Origin: Acanthopleura granulata
Taxonomy: Eukaryota; Mollusca; Polyplacophora; Chitonida; Chitonidae
Reading direction: 5' to 3'
Assembly: GCA_016165875.1 (NCBI GenBank)
Contig: JABBOT010000016.1
Coordinates: forward strand, 4,796,327-4,860,326
Length of the DNA stretch: 64,000 nt
Shown here in pieces: positions 10,530-24,300 of the stretch (its first letter is position 1; each line of letters starts with the position of its first letter). Made by a program: the position numbers and the translations under genes. The notes below the pieces were generated by a model that searched no databases, was not told the origin of the DNA, and saw only the letters and a list, made by a program, of their open reading frames with translations.

Positions 10530-10732
10530 AGGAAGGTCGTAGGTTTCTCCCCTGGCTCTGCCCGTTTTCCCACCGATGTGATCGCTGTGAGTTCAAACCC
10601 AGCTCATGCTTCCTCTGCAGCTGTGTGTGGGAAGGCCTGCCAGCAACCTGTGGATGGTCATGGGTTTCCTCCTGCGGTAATCCTGGCCTCTGTTCAGTAC
10701 ATCATAAAACACCAATGAAATAAATAAGTATT
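10530..10732 (+). mobile_element. SINE-A, degenerate
   Basis: Contains 'gatcgctgtgagttcaaacc', 'gggaaggcctgccagcaacc' and a tail 'aaaacaccaatgaaataaat'. An extra core-like stretch before the head suggests two nested or tandem fragments. Confidence 0.75.
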
Positions 10733-11774
10733 ACTCCCAACCCTTGAACTACTGATCCAATTCAATTGTTCGTTTGATTTTGGTCTTAATCGCTCTTCAC
10801 ATATTTGTGCTCTGAAACAAAGATTCCACTTGGTAGGGCTGTTTGATCTTTACATTCTAAAAAGTTCATCAGGCAAGTGGGTTTTATGTGCTCTTCAGAG
10901 TTTGTTTGCAACAGGTCATTAAACCTGTAAAGTGACAATTTGATTTTATGGAGAAATGCGTTAACTGTCTTTCCAGCAGTGACCTTGATGGACTGCTCAA
11001 TGCCTCGTTTATAAGATTCATGTGTTTAGACTACCTTTTGCACACCAGTGTTTCTGAGCCTGAAATTGTATTTAGATCTCAGAGTTAACACTGAAAAAGT
11101 TATGCCAATTTAATGTGGAAATCATGTTCTAGCTCATTCATGTGGGGTAAATTTAATTGTGTCATTATGTGTTCATCTTGTATGTTTCCGATGTACAAGA
11201 AAATGTTCCTCAGCATAATAGTTGAAGATTTTACACATGTATGGCGACATGGAGAATACGTAAATACATTTTATGACAAAACAAAATGCTTTCTCGCATC
11301 GTTCTGTTTGCAAAAGATCAAATTTCCTTGAATGAAGTTGCATGTATGTTTCATTTCATCTGAAGATAGTTTATACCTGGAAATTGCTGAAATTCATCAT
11401 CTTGTCTATTTTTTATCTCGATGTGCACTGTCAGTGTTACTTTAGTTGTGCTACACTGGTGTCTCCTTGTAGAATGCCAGTTGGCATGGCAGTTAGCACG
11501 GCAGTGCTGCCTCACTGAATGACACGTAATGTCAGAGTGGTTACAGGGCTCTCCCTGGTTCACATGGTTAAACCGCTGGTTTTGCTGCTGCTATCGCAAG
11601 GTTCCTTCCCACTGGATCTGAAAATCCTAGGAGGTATAAAAAACCTAAAATTGTAACCGAAAATGTGTGTATTTTTAGAGACAAAATAATGTCATAAAAA
11701 GTCATCAGTATTATGGTATTTGGTAACGAGGCTTACATGTTATCCGCAGGATATCATCCTACCTACAACACAAA

Positions 11775-12040
11775 TGGGGCCTCCGTGGCTCAGGTGGTTG
11801 GCGCGCTAGTGCAGCGCATTGACCCAGAAGCCTCTCATCAGTGCAGTTCCTGTGAGTTCAAGTCATGCTGGCTTCCTCTCTGGCCCTACATGGGAAGGTC
11901 TGCAAGCAACCTGCGAATGGTCATGGGTTTCCCCAGGACTCTGCCCGGTTTCCTCCCACTATAATGCTGGCCACCGTCGCATAAGTGAAATATTCTTCAG
12001 AACAGCATAAAACATCAATCAAATAAATAAATAAATACAA
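11775..12040 (+). mobile_element. SINE-A, full length
   Basis: One of the clearest copies. The tRNA-like head 'ggcctccgtggctcaggtgg' carries an A-box-like region, and 'cctgtgagttcaagtcatgc' a B-box-like region. The central core 'gcaacctgcgaatggtcatg', the 'cctcccactataatgctggc' segment and the tail (AAATAAAT)n follow in order. Confidence 0.93.
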
Positions 12041-12238
12041 AACAAACATCAAAACACCTTTCTAATGTCAGAACTCAGAATCAGGAAAAAAACAGTAACT
12101 TACACGTAGTCAAATATGACGTCATTTACAGTCCTTGAATTTTCTTGAAAGGTTTTTTGGATGATATATTGCATTGTGTTCAAAATGAACTGACAAACGG
12201 GCTACCAACAATTTAATCCTCATCCTCCTAAGATTTCT

Positions 12239-12395
12239 TAGGGGCTTCTGTGGCCGAGGGAGTTAGCGCAAAGTGCAGCATAATGATCCAGATGCCTCTT
12301 ATCAACGTGGCCTGGTTTCCTCCCACCGTAATGTTGGCCATCATTGCATAAGTGAAATATTCTTCAGTACAAAATGAAACAATCAATAAATAAAC
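12239..12395 (+). mobile_element. SINE-A with internal deletion
   Basis: The head 'ggggcttctgtggccgaggg' runs directly into 'ggtttcctcccaccgtaatg' and the 3' tail; the central core is missing. Confidence 0.85.
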
Positions 12396-12479
12396 TGAGG
12401 GTTTCTTCTTATAATGAATTAACCTTGAAAGTGCTGTAGAACATAGGATATTAGGCACTTAAGGGATGGCAAAATACTG

Positions 12480-12650
12480 TCTTTCACTGATGGGAACCCT
12501 GTATCAAGATCTCTACCAGTGAGGTCATGTGATCAAATCCAGCTATGGCTGCCTCAGCTGGGACTTCCCCCAAGTCAAGAGGTTTGTCAGGTACCTGATA
12601 AAACTCACAGGTTTCTCCATCCATTAACTTGATCACATTCACACAAGCCA
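12480..12650 (+). mobile_element. SINE-C-like fragment
   Basis: B-box-like 'aggtcatgtgatcaaatcca' followed by sequence loosely like other family C copies. Low confidence because of decay. Confidence 0.35.
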
Positions 12651-12799
12651 GAAATTTTTGTGTACAGTGTTCTGCACCAATTACATATTAAGTAAATATT
12701 ATTTATTTGTAAAGTACTCCAGTGTTTCATGTATACCACACTTTCTGGTGGAGGCAACCCAAGTTTCCAGGAAATGGTATATCCTTATAGCAGGCTGCT

Positions 12800-12890
12800 C
12801 CCAATGCTGCCATATAGTGCTGCCTCACTGAAACACCATCCTCTGACACCTGACCAGACACCCTCTGTCCACCCAGTCACAGTATCCAGA
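12800..12890 (-). mobile_element. SINE-B-like remnant
   Basis: 'agtgctgcctcactgaaaca' to 'cacccagtcacagtatcc' is similar to the 3' part of the SINE-B copy at 56090-56335. The tRNA-like head is absent. Confidence 0.4.
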
Positions 12891-14477
12891 AATCTTGCGC
12901 ATACACTAAGAGGACTCATCCAAACGCTGTTTACACCTAACACATATAACAAGGTATATAACTTCAATGCCTGGGGCATAACTCCTAATTTTGCATAACT
13001 GGACATAAAACATGGAAAAATATTCCAATCTCAACCAAACGACATGCGTTTTAAAGCTGATAAACCAGGCTTTTGGCTAGTGTGTACAAATCATCGAACA
13101 AACATGCTTTCTCTTGGCTACACAAAGTCTGAAACCTGAAAGTTTGTAGGCCTTTTCTGCCACCTGTGACTGTGTTGAAATCTAATTAGGTTATACACAG
13201 AATCATACACAGAATTGTGTTGAAGCAATGCACTGGTGTATTCCGCTTTCTGTCAATCTCACTCGCTGATTTCTCCCTATTTGTCAGGGAGGGAGCACGG
13301 TTAATGGATCAACAACGTGTGTCCTTGAGTATTTAGTACATTATCGTTCAAAAGATAAGACACTAGACCATATTGAAAAAGTCCTGTATTTTAATATCTT
13401 ACAAGTATGGTATATTATTATATATCTCAAATCTTGTTCCAGACACGGGAAAGCAATAAAATAAAAACAAACAGAACAGAAACACAGCTTGACATTCTGT
13501 ATGTTACAATTTATAATTCTTATTTTTTTATTTTTTTTTTTTTATACACGTCTACTATTTTGCTTTATCACACATTCACAGATTCACAACTGAACATTCA
13601 ATACGTATACATGGCCATCAAGGGGAAACAACTCCTGGCGTAAAGAGGCACAACTCCTGGCAATTTTTTAGTACACAGTACCAAAACCGCTCATCTGAAG
13701 TGCCCCACTGACATATAAAATACTTTCCCCCGGAAAGTAGCAGTCACATAATGATAATGACAAGATGAACAGGTTGTGGTGAAAGTGAAACACAATTTCT
13801 AGTTCACTGTCACATACAACATCACAGAGGCCTGACCCTTGTAATTAGAGATTTATGCCTGGTCTTTAACATGTGACCAGGAACAGCAGTATCAAAACAG
13901 GGACCAAACCATTTTCAACTTGGGGGTGAGGGATGTACAGAGATGACAAGCAGAAATCCTGAGGTGACACGTACATGTATGCGAATGACTTTGTCGTCCT
14001 TTGCGATTTAAAAACATGATTCTCAAACTCCTCTCTTGCAAATACAGGTAAACTTGCCAATGGCCTACGAATCAAACATGGTACCAATTCGTGTGTGAGT
14101 TCCAGGACATACCTGTATACTTTTTTTTACTACCTAATTAAGAGCAATGAAGAGTAACAGTTTTTCACGATTCACTGAAGTGCGAATATTCTTAAAGACA
14201 GCTATACATGTAGGACAGTTTACTCAAGGCCACAATTGTTCACGTTGTTTAAAAAAAAAAAAACTGCCTCGAAATATCATAAATCTGACTCCAAATGCAA
14301 TAAACTTTGCTTACAATGTTAATTATATGAAAAAAAAAACACAAAAGCAGATTACACTATTAACTCTGGCTCACAAAGTTTATGACCTCGGCTTTCAATA
14401 TTGTACAGGCTCCAAATTTTACAAGTCCTTGCAAAATATCACTCACATTGTTATAACCTTGAACTACAAAGATGTAA

Positions 14478-14975
14478 CTCTGGCTAACAATGTTATAACC
14501 CTGACACACGTTACAACTTTGGTTCACCATGTTATAACCCTGGCTCACAATGTTATAAACCTGACACACGTTACAACTTTGGTTCACCATGCTAAAACCC
14601 TGACACACGTTATAACCCTGACACACGTTACAACTTTGGTTCACCATGCTATAACCCTGGCTCACAATGTTATAAACCTGACACACGTTACAACTTTGGT
14701 TCACCATGCTATAACCCTGGCTCACAATGTTATAACCATGACATGCGTTACAACTTTGGTTCACCATACTATAACCCTGGCTCACAATGTTATAACCCTG
14801 ACACACATTACAACTTTGGTTCACCATGCTATAACCCTGGCTCACAATGTTATAACCCTGACACGCGTTACAACTTTGGTTCACCATGCTATAACCCTGG
14901 CTCACAATGTTATAACCCTGACACGTGTTACAACTTTGGTTCACCATGCTATAACCCTGGCTCACGTTATAACCT
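14478..14975. repeat. 60-bp minisatellite (about 8 copies)
   Basis: The unit is built from 'ggttcaccatgctataaccc', 'tggctcacaatgttataacc' and 'ctgacacacgttacaacttt'. The three 20-bp thirds are themselves related, so a shorter ancestral unit is likely. Because 60 is divisible by three, frames of 316 aa (plus) and 201 aa (minus) stay open through the array. These are repeat artefacts, not genes. Confidence 0.95.
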
Positions 14976-15469
14976 TGTCAGAGGATTACTTCAACCATTC
15001 ACTTTGGACACAACTCTCATTGATACACACATTTCCTTGGATTTTACCAAACTTCAGTTTTTTACTTTATTGCACTCTTTTGCTTATTTCACTCTAACAG
15101 TTTAAATTTCAAACCCGACAAACAGACTCAGGATGGAATATTGGTTTCTTGAAAACCAAAAACTCAGTATCAACTGACGAAAAAGCAAGTATCAGGTAGT
15201 CTTCCCGAACATTCTGACAACACCTACAAAACCTGTGTAACATGTATTTTGTATGGCTCTGCTTAAGTACTATGCTTGAGCAATCAACATGTTGGAATAC
15301 TGAATTAATTACTCGGCATATTAAATTTCACAAGTAGCAGCCTTTTGGGTTTTTGTTTCTTCAGAAAAAGGGTTCATAACCAAGCATTCTAGTGATATAC
15401 TAGTAGTCATCCAGACATTCATGTACACACACATGCACATGGTAACTCTTCAACATATAAGCATGTTTA

Positions 15470-15695
15470 AATTTATTTATTCGATTGGTGTTTTATGCCG
15501 TACTCGAGAATATTTCACTTATATGACGACTGCCAGCGTTACGGTGGGAGGAACTGAGCAGAACCCTCAACCGTCCTCAGGTTGCTGGCAGACCTTCCCA
15601 CATACGGCCAGAGAGGAAGCCAGCATGAGGACTGGTGAGAGGCTTCTGGGTCATTATGCTGCGCTACCTCACTAAATGAGCCACGGAGTCCCCCA
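15470..15695 (-). mobile_element. SINE-A, nearly full length
   Basis: Reverse copy: tail complement 'tttatttattcgattggtgt', 'gccgtactcgagaatatttc', core 'ccgtcctcaggttgctggca' and head complement 'aaatgagccacggagtcccc'. Confidence 0.92.
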
Positions 15696-16074
15696 AGCAT
15701 GTTTAAAATGTGTTCACGTAAGCATTCACATATTTTGAGACCACTGTTCTCTGCATCCTGAAATTCTACTTTTAGCAGAGCCCTGAAATTGGCCAACCCA
15801 ACCACTAGTTTTGTCTCCAAAATCCGTTCTAAAAGGTGCTCTTTCATATGCAAAAAGGTTGAGGAATACGAACTGGCACACTGAAGCATACATATAGCCA
15901 CAATCATGTACATATTATACTCAATTCCTAAAACTAGGGAGTTATTTTTCGAATGGAACTAAAGTTGGTCAAGTTTGCCAAGTTTCAGGGATGGATATTT
16001 ACTTGGTCTTACAGTCCTACACCACACTGAAGGACATGTTACCTACCAGCACAGGCAGATAACGGTGGTAGGTT

Positions 16075-16270
16075 TGACAGAGGGCAAAATCACAAAGATG
16101 CTGAAATCTACAAACTCCTTGCCCAAAGTTGGATTAGAACCCCTGCCTCATGCATCCTAGAAATTCAAAGGCAGGCACCTCAATTCAACAGATCAACATT
16201 AACTAAAGTACATCTCTGATGTCTACTTAACAGTGGCTTGTTCTTTCAACCGCTCTACCACAGCCAGTTT
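16075..16270 (-). mobile_element. SINE-C copy with tRNA-like head
   Basis: Read on the minus strand: A-box-like 'ggctgtggtagagcggttga', B-box-like 'gcaggggttctaatccaact', then 'aggagtttgtagatttcagc', shared with other family C copies. Moderately degraded. Confidence 0.6.
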
Positions 16271-17077
16271 ACTTCAGGGAATATAGTTCCTCTCTCTCAC
16301 TTCGTGCAGAGAACAGTGTGAGGTCAGTTTGAAGTTGGACGATTAATTAGATCCCAGGATTCTTGTTGAATACATGTAAGGTTCCAAACCACCAAGCCCT
16401 GAGCAGTCAAGAGCGCGTGTCCTCACAAATCAACCAATATCAACACACCTGATGCCTTGCCGGTCAGACCTTCAAAAACACATACCAGGAATAATTTCAA
16501 AATTCTTAAAGCTCTTCTTGTGCCATCTTTTGAGTTCTGAAGAAACCATAAATACTTTTGCGTGTAATACACGTACTGTATCACCTTTTTTCTTAAAAGG
16601 AGCACAGGCCTAGCATCCTCTGCGAAATCCCAAGGGCATGACTTCAGAGGATTGGCGTCACCTGATCACTAAATCATTAAATCAAGTAGGAATGAATGCA
16701 CGTAATACTTTATAAAATGAAACTGAACTAATTGGTGATGAAGTGTTTTATTGGGAATATAAGCTTCCCTAAACGATGAACAATCGTTGACATTCACTGT
16801 GAACTACCATCTTCTCTGAGATCCCACAACATTCTTCACTGCAATTTAGAACATGTACCTTGCATACGGGTCCTTCTGCGCCAGTCAGTGGTCATACAAC
16901 AATTCTGCAGGTCACGCACTACTTCTACCATGTTCCAAGGCTTTTTCTATTTATTTCTCCAAAGTAGACTAATAACGGATCATGAGGTACTACACAGCAA
17001 ATTTTGAAAATGTGTGAAATAATTTTATGACATAATGGTACCTGTGGATGGTTAGTGTTTGTAAAAGCCTAGAATTT

Positions 17078-17083
17078 TTTATT
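17078..17083 (-). terminator. Candidate CDC27 polyadenylation signal
   Basis: Minus-strand AATAAA about 1.1 kb after the stop codon; another lies at 16752-16747. Neither is proven. Confidence 0.3.
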
Positions 17084-18180
17084 CATCTGAACCACCATTT
17101 CAGATACTCTTCACTTCAGTGATGCATAAATATACCAAAATCCCAAGCAGCTGAAAAAATCTCATTGTGATTGAAAATACTCAACTTTCATTATCTTGCA
17201 CACTGAAACTTGGCTAGCCTTCGACAGTTAGCCCAAGTACGCCATTCAGTTAAAACGCAAGGCCGTACAGGCGCTTAACTCTTGCCGTCGTCACATTATT
17301 TTCTTGAAAATCACATGTTGATTTAGGGCACTTGTCAAAAACAAAAATCCCTTTTTCATCATAAGGTGGCTACAGTCCTGTGGACACGTTTTCGGAAAAC
17401 GTCAGACTAAAACTTTCCCACACAGCTGCCTTCATTCCAAAGTCTGAACATACTGACGACCTATGAAACCTGACCTGGTGACGTTGCAGTCTTTACCTCA
17501 AATTTTGTTTTGTTTCTTCACTAAAGAAATGCAGGTGTGGGTGTGATAGTGTTAAGTGCTTCTAATACCACATCGACAACATACACTAATAACTTAGGCA
17601 TAAATCAGGTGACAAAAAAAAATCCAACAAGCACTTTTCGTAATAAGAATATAACTTATAAATACATCTTCCAGTCACGACGCTGCTCTCATTTCTTCAT
17701 TCACATGAACTCACTCATAAATGCAGATTTCCTCTTATGCACTTGTACACGGTCATATTCAAAGATTTCCTAATATGGTCATATATTAAACACAAATACC
17801 CTCCAAGTTCAAGAACTTCCATATTGTTCAGAATAAAAATGAAAAAAAAAAATTCCTGGATATATCTGACCTTTATGCTCAATCTCACTGTCAAGGGAGC
17901 AACCTCAGTTCAAATCTATCTTTTTTTTTTCCGAAAAAGGGAGCGAACTCTCTCTCTCTCATAGCCAAGGGACAGAACTTTTCTTCATGCTCACCTCATT
18001 ACCTTGGGACAGAACTGGAATCGTTATTGCTTACAATCTATTCCGTATAGATCGTAGACAGTATGTCTTTTTCCACAGATTCCAATGCCATATTTTTCTT
18101 GATGCCCAACTGACTGTCACTCAGAAACATTCCCAGTTAAAGGAGAGCTAAAAACAAAGGTGGCTAAGAGTACTTGTATA

Positions 18181-18302
18181 TCACAGGCTTTCGTCACTCT
18201 CCATGGCCTGTAACTGAACATCCTCCTGAACTACGAGTGAGGGGAATTGTAAACCCAATTGTGCCTGTGCTTCTGCTATCGCTGCGTTCTCTTCCTCTAT
18301 GT
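18181..18302 (-). CDS. CDC27: CDC27 exon 20 (last coding exon)
   Basis: Encodes the acidic tail DIEEENAAIAEAQAQ ... QLQAMESDESL, then TGA at 18183-18181. The vertebrate tail ends similarly in AAESDEF. Confidence 0.93.
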
Positions 18303-21300
18303 CTGCAAACACAACAACAAGAACATCATCAGTCATAATAACATATACTCCTTTGACAGTTGTCTAATTCATACCTGAAGAATCTTTCCCTCATACAATG
18401 GTGGTTAGTTTTATGCGTTAAAGGGAAACTGAGGTGCTCAGGGTAAAGCATCAGCCTTGGGCAAGTTAGTGATTAACTTTCCCACACACTACCTAGGTAT
18501 GCAAACCATAATAGTCCACGGGAGTTGACAAGCTTACTGCCATCAAGGCTACGGAGTGAGGGAGTGAGAAATCAACAAATTCCGTCTGAAGCAGTGAATC
18601 TGAAACCATGTGCATCCTAACAACCGAAAACACAAATGTCTTAATGACTCAAACGCGATGTGTTCGCCATTTATTTACAATGTTTTTCTCTGTGTGTGTG
18701 TGTGTGACTTCTTTAAAATCATTATCTATTTCATTAACAAGAATAAAAAGAAAATATTTGCCCAGTTGCTGAGAAATTTATGATACTTTTAGTCTGAATA
18801 CATAACAGTAAAATGCTCTGTTACCTGAGTCATTAAGCCTGGCCATAGAATCTTCATCCTCTGTAACGTAACGTTTATCAATGGCTTCCTTGATCTGGTT
18901 GTTAGCTCCCTTGGGGTCCAGGTCCATCGCCCAGGAGAAGTTCATCATGGCCAGGTGGGTGTTGCCTAACTTCTTATGTACCTGTTGGGGAAGACACAGA
19001 CCAAATTCTTGATTGATCAGATGACCGTTGGTTGGTCACACGACTAGGGCCCGATTCCACAAGGCCATTTCAGACTTATGTCAAAATTTAAAGCCTCTTC
19101 ACAGTGTTTATTTTTTGTCACTGGATGTCGAAATTTCAGTTCTCTTGTCGAAGGAAAACGCTGAAAATGTGGTCAAAAATTTAATTTATCAGGGCCCCAA
19201 AAAACCCTCCAAAATCATATTTCAAATTTTGATTTAACTCAGAAATGGCTTTGTAAAAATGGCCTCAAGATTACAAAACTGCACTAGACTTACATCAGAC
19301 TTCCATGTGGTCTTAACTTGTGGAATTATTCATGAATTTATGTTTAACTGTCACAAATACCTACGATAACTCTTCACATTAAGATGAAAATTCCAAAGGT
19401 AAGTCACAATGTTTAGCCCAATAACCTGTTTTGAAGTGGAGACCAAGTCTGACTTAAGTCTAAGTCAGCTCTGAGATCCTGGGGTCTGAGCAGCGCCTCG
19501 ACTTCTCAGAACTGAGGTCACATGACAGCACGACATCAATTTAAACACCATGGTCTCTGATGAGACTGCAGTTCTACTGGTCGGAACAAAATTATCAGGG
19601 AGTTGATTACTGAATTATGAATGTTGGTGCTTACACACTATAAAACTACATTTATGGTCAGTTTCACTGAAATTAAACAAACACTGTAGGAAGACAAAGA
19701 CTAACAGACTGAAAGTTCAACTGAAATTGAGAAGATTATTAAATACTGAGGGAACTTGATCTTGGAAGTAGGTCAACCGGGTGTCCCACACACTGGTTAC
19801 AAAAGTTCAATCTCTCTGTGATGGAATAGAAAGTAACGTTTTCACAAGAAGGGGTGGTGGGACATTGGTTGTGGTGGATCTATCTATTACTCACCTTTCC
19901 TATAAGGAAATACACAAGGGATTCTTTGGGGACTATTCCCTTCAGTTCTTCTAACTCTGACAATGCTTCCTGAAACCACACCGAGGATGTTTAGCAGCAA
20001 AAATTCTGCATATATTTATTGATTTGATTACAATTCTATCTCTATCTCCACAACATTCTGCTCACCACTCAACAATCAAGGATGCGACATGCAGATAGGT
20101 CGGGAAGGTTTGGGTGGGGGTGTGGGCGATTTGTAAAGTTTAGGAGGGATTTTTTGCACCCTTAACGAAGCTTAGAAATGCTCACATACACCCACCCACA
20201 CCCAAACCAGGTGAAAATGTGCTCATTTGTTTAAAGGAATGTTTTACACAGCTCTGGGGAAATTTTTAATCACGGGAGAGCAGTCTGGATTACGGCTGGA
20301 GCAATGTAGTTTGCCAAAAGCAAACTACATGTACTGCCTTCACCATGTACCTGTAGCAGACAAACTTTCTGACAAAATCTCAGCTGAATCAGACAGAGCT
20401 GGATTTGTACTTGCGATCTCATGGGGCTGTGGTGACGCACAAGCTGAAACTACACACCTTGTTCCATGTAAAGTATCCTCCTACTTTAATAAGCAGTAAA
20501 AACAGACCTCTGGATCGAGTGACAAACACTCTTTTCACTTCCACGAACATGGTCAACAACTGTATTTCATCTGAACTTAAGTGATTTTTAAGTGTCACAT
20601 TTTGTTTCACTTTGACAGATTCGTCCACGTTGCAGGGCAACTTTCAGGGGTTTTTTTTTTTTTTTTTGGCAAGTCAATGATGAAGACAAAATCGACAGAC
20701 GGTCACACGAGCATTGTCGACTGCTTGACGACACAGCCACCCCACAATCAGCTGAAGCTTGAAAATCTACAAATTCCCTGTCTAATGCCACACTGGAGCC
20801 CGCACCTCATGTCATAACGACTGAAAAAGGCAAGCACCTCAGATATGGGCTGTTCCCACAAAGAAAGAAAACACAAGATGACAACAGTCCTGACCTTGTG
20901 TCTGTCGTTGGCAAACAGTATGGAGGCTCTGTGGAATTTACAGAGTGGGTTGTGCGGGTCAATGGCCATGGCTCTATTGAGGGTCTTGAGGGCGGTCTCC
21001 GTCTTCTGAAGCGCATGCTGCACCTGGAAAACACAAAAGACAGAAGATCATGACTTGTAATAATTATCACAGCATTCTCTATACGGTGCCCTGTTCGTCT
21101 CTCTCTGCCTGTTAGTCTTTTTTTCTAAGACATCCCATCATTTAACATGGGCTTGTCAGTCAAAGTTTCGACATAACAGCTTTTAACAAGGGCCCCTCTG
21201 TCATGATTTTTATCTCCCATCTTTTAACATGGGCTGATCAGTAAAAATCATGAAATATTATCTTTTAACGTGAGGTCAAAATTTTTCATCTCATCTCTTA

Positions 21301-24300
21301 ACATAGGTCTTTCATTTAACAAGAACCTGTGAGTACAATGACAAAACAAGTAAAATACAAATTCACACTTGTTACTTTATCATTTAATATTTTAGAGATT
21401 ATTCATTTGTATTCTTCATTTTCATTGTTTTCCCTTTTGAAATCGTGGATGACATCCAAGGCATTTTTACTCTAAATTTTTCATCTCTGTCTCAAAAACC
21501 CTGGCTCAAAAAGTGTCAAATAAAACAGTCCTGACTGAAGTTTCAAACATAACACAAAGCAGCTGGTAAGTATTAGTCCGGAAATGTGGGCCACAGAAGG
21601 ACTTATGTACTTACCACCCCTATGTGACAGACCAAGATGGAACTCTCTGGGTAGATGGACAGGGCTTTTCTGAAGTGGACCTCAGCCAGGTTAAACTTCT
21701 CCTGTTTGTAATAGATCATGCCGACTCCATACCTGCAAAAACACAGGAGTTCATGTACACTTGTACTTGTGAACCGGTTTTACATAGTAGCACTGCGACA
21801 TTTTTCAGTTGTACGACGTGGAATCTTTAGAATGTATCCATGCTGTGTCCTCTAGTGGCAGGGCGAGTGCAAGCCGCTGGAGTGGCCGAAGGAAACCGGG
21901 CAGATCACCGGGGAAAACCCACAGCCATCTGCAGGTGGCATGCGGACCTTCTCACGCGGCTTATGATGAATCCGCAAGCAAATGACACCTACATGTACCC
22001 AATGTACCGGAGTTTTGCAAAACCCCAGACTGTAAAACATAAAACTCAAAACAGACCCTCACTTATAATTGGAAATCGGCAACCCTGCTGTAAACAAGCA
22101 TTACATCAACAATGGACTAATACCTACCGGGCGTTGTAATGCCTGGGATCTACGCGGATTGCATTTCTGAAGCAGGACATGGCCTTGTCCAGCTCCTCAG
22201 TTAACACATATTCGTGACCTAGAAGTGTATAGGAATAGGCAAAATCTGGAGCCACCTGCGGGCAGTGATAAAAAAACAAACCATTACTGACAGGTGATTG
22301 TTTCGTTGATGTTTAAAGCAGTACAATACAAGCATAATTTTATGATAATTCTAAATCTACTCGCGTCAAGATCCCAGAGCAAACTCAGTCATGACTCATG
22401 GAGTCTTGTGTGTGAAACTCTTGATGTTTTAAGAGGTCAAAAAATAATTTTAAACAATTCCACACTTTTCAAGGGACTTGTACTTCCTCCAAGTTATATT
22501 TAAAATAATCTAATAGCTTTTAAGAACCTCTGCGAATCCTGCTCACTTATTACTGATCAAAGCTAAATCAGGATTTCACAACTTATTCCATATGTCAAGT
22601 CACCATTATGGCGCTGTAACATAGACAATGTCATTTACAAAGAAAAGTTACAAGAAATCTGGGTCATGAAGTCTTGTAAAAGTGGCCCCTGACACAGATA
22701 CAGAGGGACTGACAAAACAGCAACTTGCTCAAATCCACGGGTACAAAAAGACTCCATTACCAACAGACAGCCATTACCAACGCAAGTACTCAAATTTGCT
22801 GCAAAACTCCATGAAATTTACCTGAATAGCTCTCTGGAAAAACTTAATGGCAGTGTCGTGTTCCTTCTGCAAGCTGAAACAGTTCCCGGCAGCGCACCAA
22901 GCCTGTGAACAGTAAATAAAGACAGGTGTTTACAAACACTTGTGCTTTCTGCCCTTTTTCTCTCCTAATTTCTTCACACGAATCACCTACTTATATCTAC
23001 ACACATAAAACTGGTAATGAAAATAATGAGTTTTATTATATGGTTTTGCTCACAGTCGAATCAGTTTCAAATTGGCTGAGAAGGACCTCTCTCAATCAAA
23101 GTTTCAAAATCTGTCCTTTCCTAGTTAACATTACAGACAGAGCATAAAAGGAAAAATAGAAATATCACAGATTTGTCTTAGTATAATATTCAGCTGATCT
23201 CCTGGCTTCCAAGCCTATGGGCCTCTAGTGGCTATCTTACATTACTGATCATTGATGTGTGAACAGAACAGTGAAACACACTAAAAGTTAAGACTTATTA
23301 CTTAATGGCACCATTAAACATGTAGGAAGGACAATCTGTGTCACATGGAGCCAAAGCTACTCTATTAAAATCCTCAACAAATCTGATACGAACTTGAGAG
23401 AAATTACAGAATAACCTGTCAAGATTAGATGATATTTCACTAACATGGCAAAACAAGCACAATGCTTGTCGTCCAATTTGTTGAGAATACATGGTATGGA
23501 TATGACCCCAGAGAAAGGCTGAAAAACAAGGACACAGGTGACAGCAAGAAAAAGGACAAACCTCTGGTGAATTTTTGTCCAGCTCAGTGAGGTCCTGAGC
23601 AAGGGCAGACAACTGCACCTCTCTGTGTAGATGCCACAATGTTGTACTGTACATTTCCATTCCTTCTAAATGATGAGGTTCTAGCTGCCGGACTTCGGAA
23701 AACACTTTTTCTGCCTGAAAAAAGAAAAAAAGAAAAAAAAATTAAAACTGACAGTAATGACTAGGAGACTAACTGATTTCAGGCATGGGAAAAACAATGA
23801 CACAAACAGTCTGAAACTGCTCAAATTGTCTAAAATAATTACTTCACTCCAGCAAATTAAATGCAGCCTTAGCACTTGCAGTAAAATCTGTGAAGGATTT
23901 ATTCCTTTAACTGTAATAGAAAAAAACTTAAATTTGCCGTAAGACTGTAGATTCCAATGCCTGTGATTTATACCTGGATATGTTTACTGTTCTATCACAG
24001 TGGATATCAACAGAGGAAAACTCTTAAATTATAACTGCGAAACTGTGATACTAATTAAATGAGCCTTGCAATCAGACACTCGGTTTTTAATGCTCTTAGT
24101 ACAACTGCATGTTTTTTTAACCCTCTCAGTCGGCTAACTTACCCTCTGGTACTGGTTGAGCTCTGTGTAATTCCGTCCTATCTGACTCAACACCCAGGCT
24201 GTGTTGTACTGCTGCGGAGGTAACTCTGAGTACAAGTCTATGGCTTTCTGGCACTCATATTGACACTGGGCTTGGAATGCCTTCCCTATAGACTGCAGCA

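Larger units (their letters stand above)
9472..13400. other. BUD13 3' flank without a gene
   Basis: BUD13 3' UTR is expected in the first few hundred bases. Beyond that I see only SINE copies (10530, 11775, 12239), a SINE-B-like remnant near 12800-12890 and AT-rich sequence. Short reading frames here overlap the repeats and resemble no protein I know. Confidence 0.6.
13401..18180 (-). other. CDC27 3' flank / possible 3' UTR
   Basis: The sequence downstream of the CDC27 stop codon holds a 60-bp minisatellite, a SINE-A and a SINE-C copy, and no recognisable coding exon. Candidate minus-strand AATAAA signals lie at 17078-17083 and 16747-16752. How far the CDC27 transcript runs cannot be told from sequence alone. 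Confidence 0.5.

Noticed and set aside
11713..12010. Short frames such as those in 11713-12010, 54201-54422, 58114-58394
   Set aside because: They coincide with SINE-A copies and recur wherever the SINE lies.
14147..15097. 316-codon plus frame and 201-codon minus frame
   Set aside because: Both are carried by the 60-bp array; the peptides are simple repeats (HAITLAHNVI type) and both strands are open at once.
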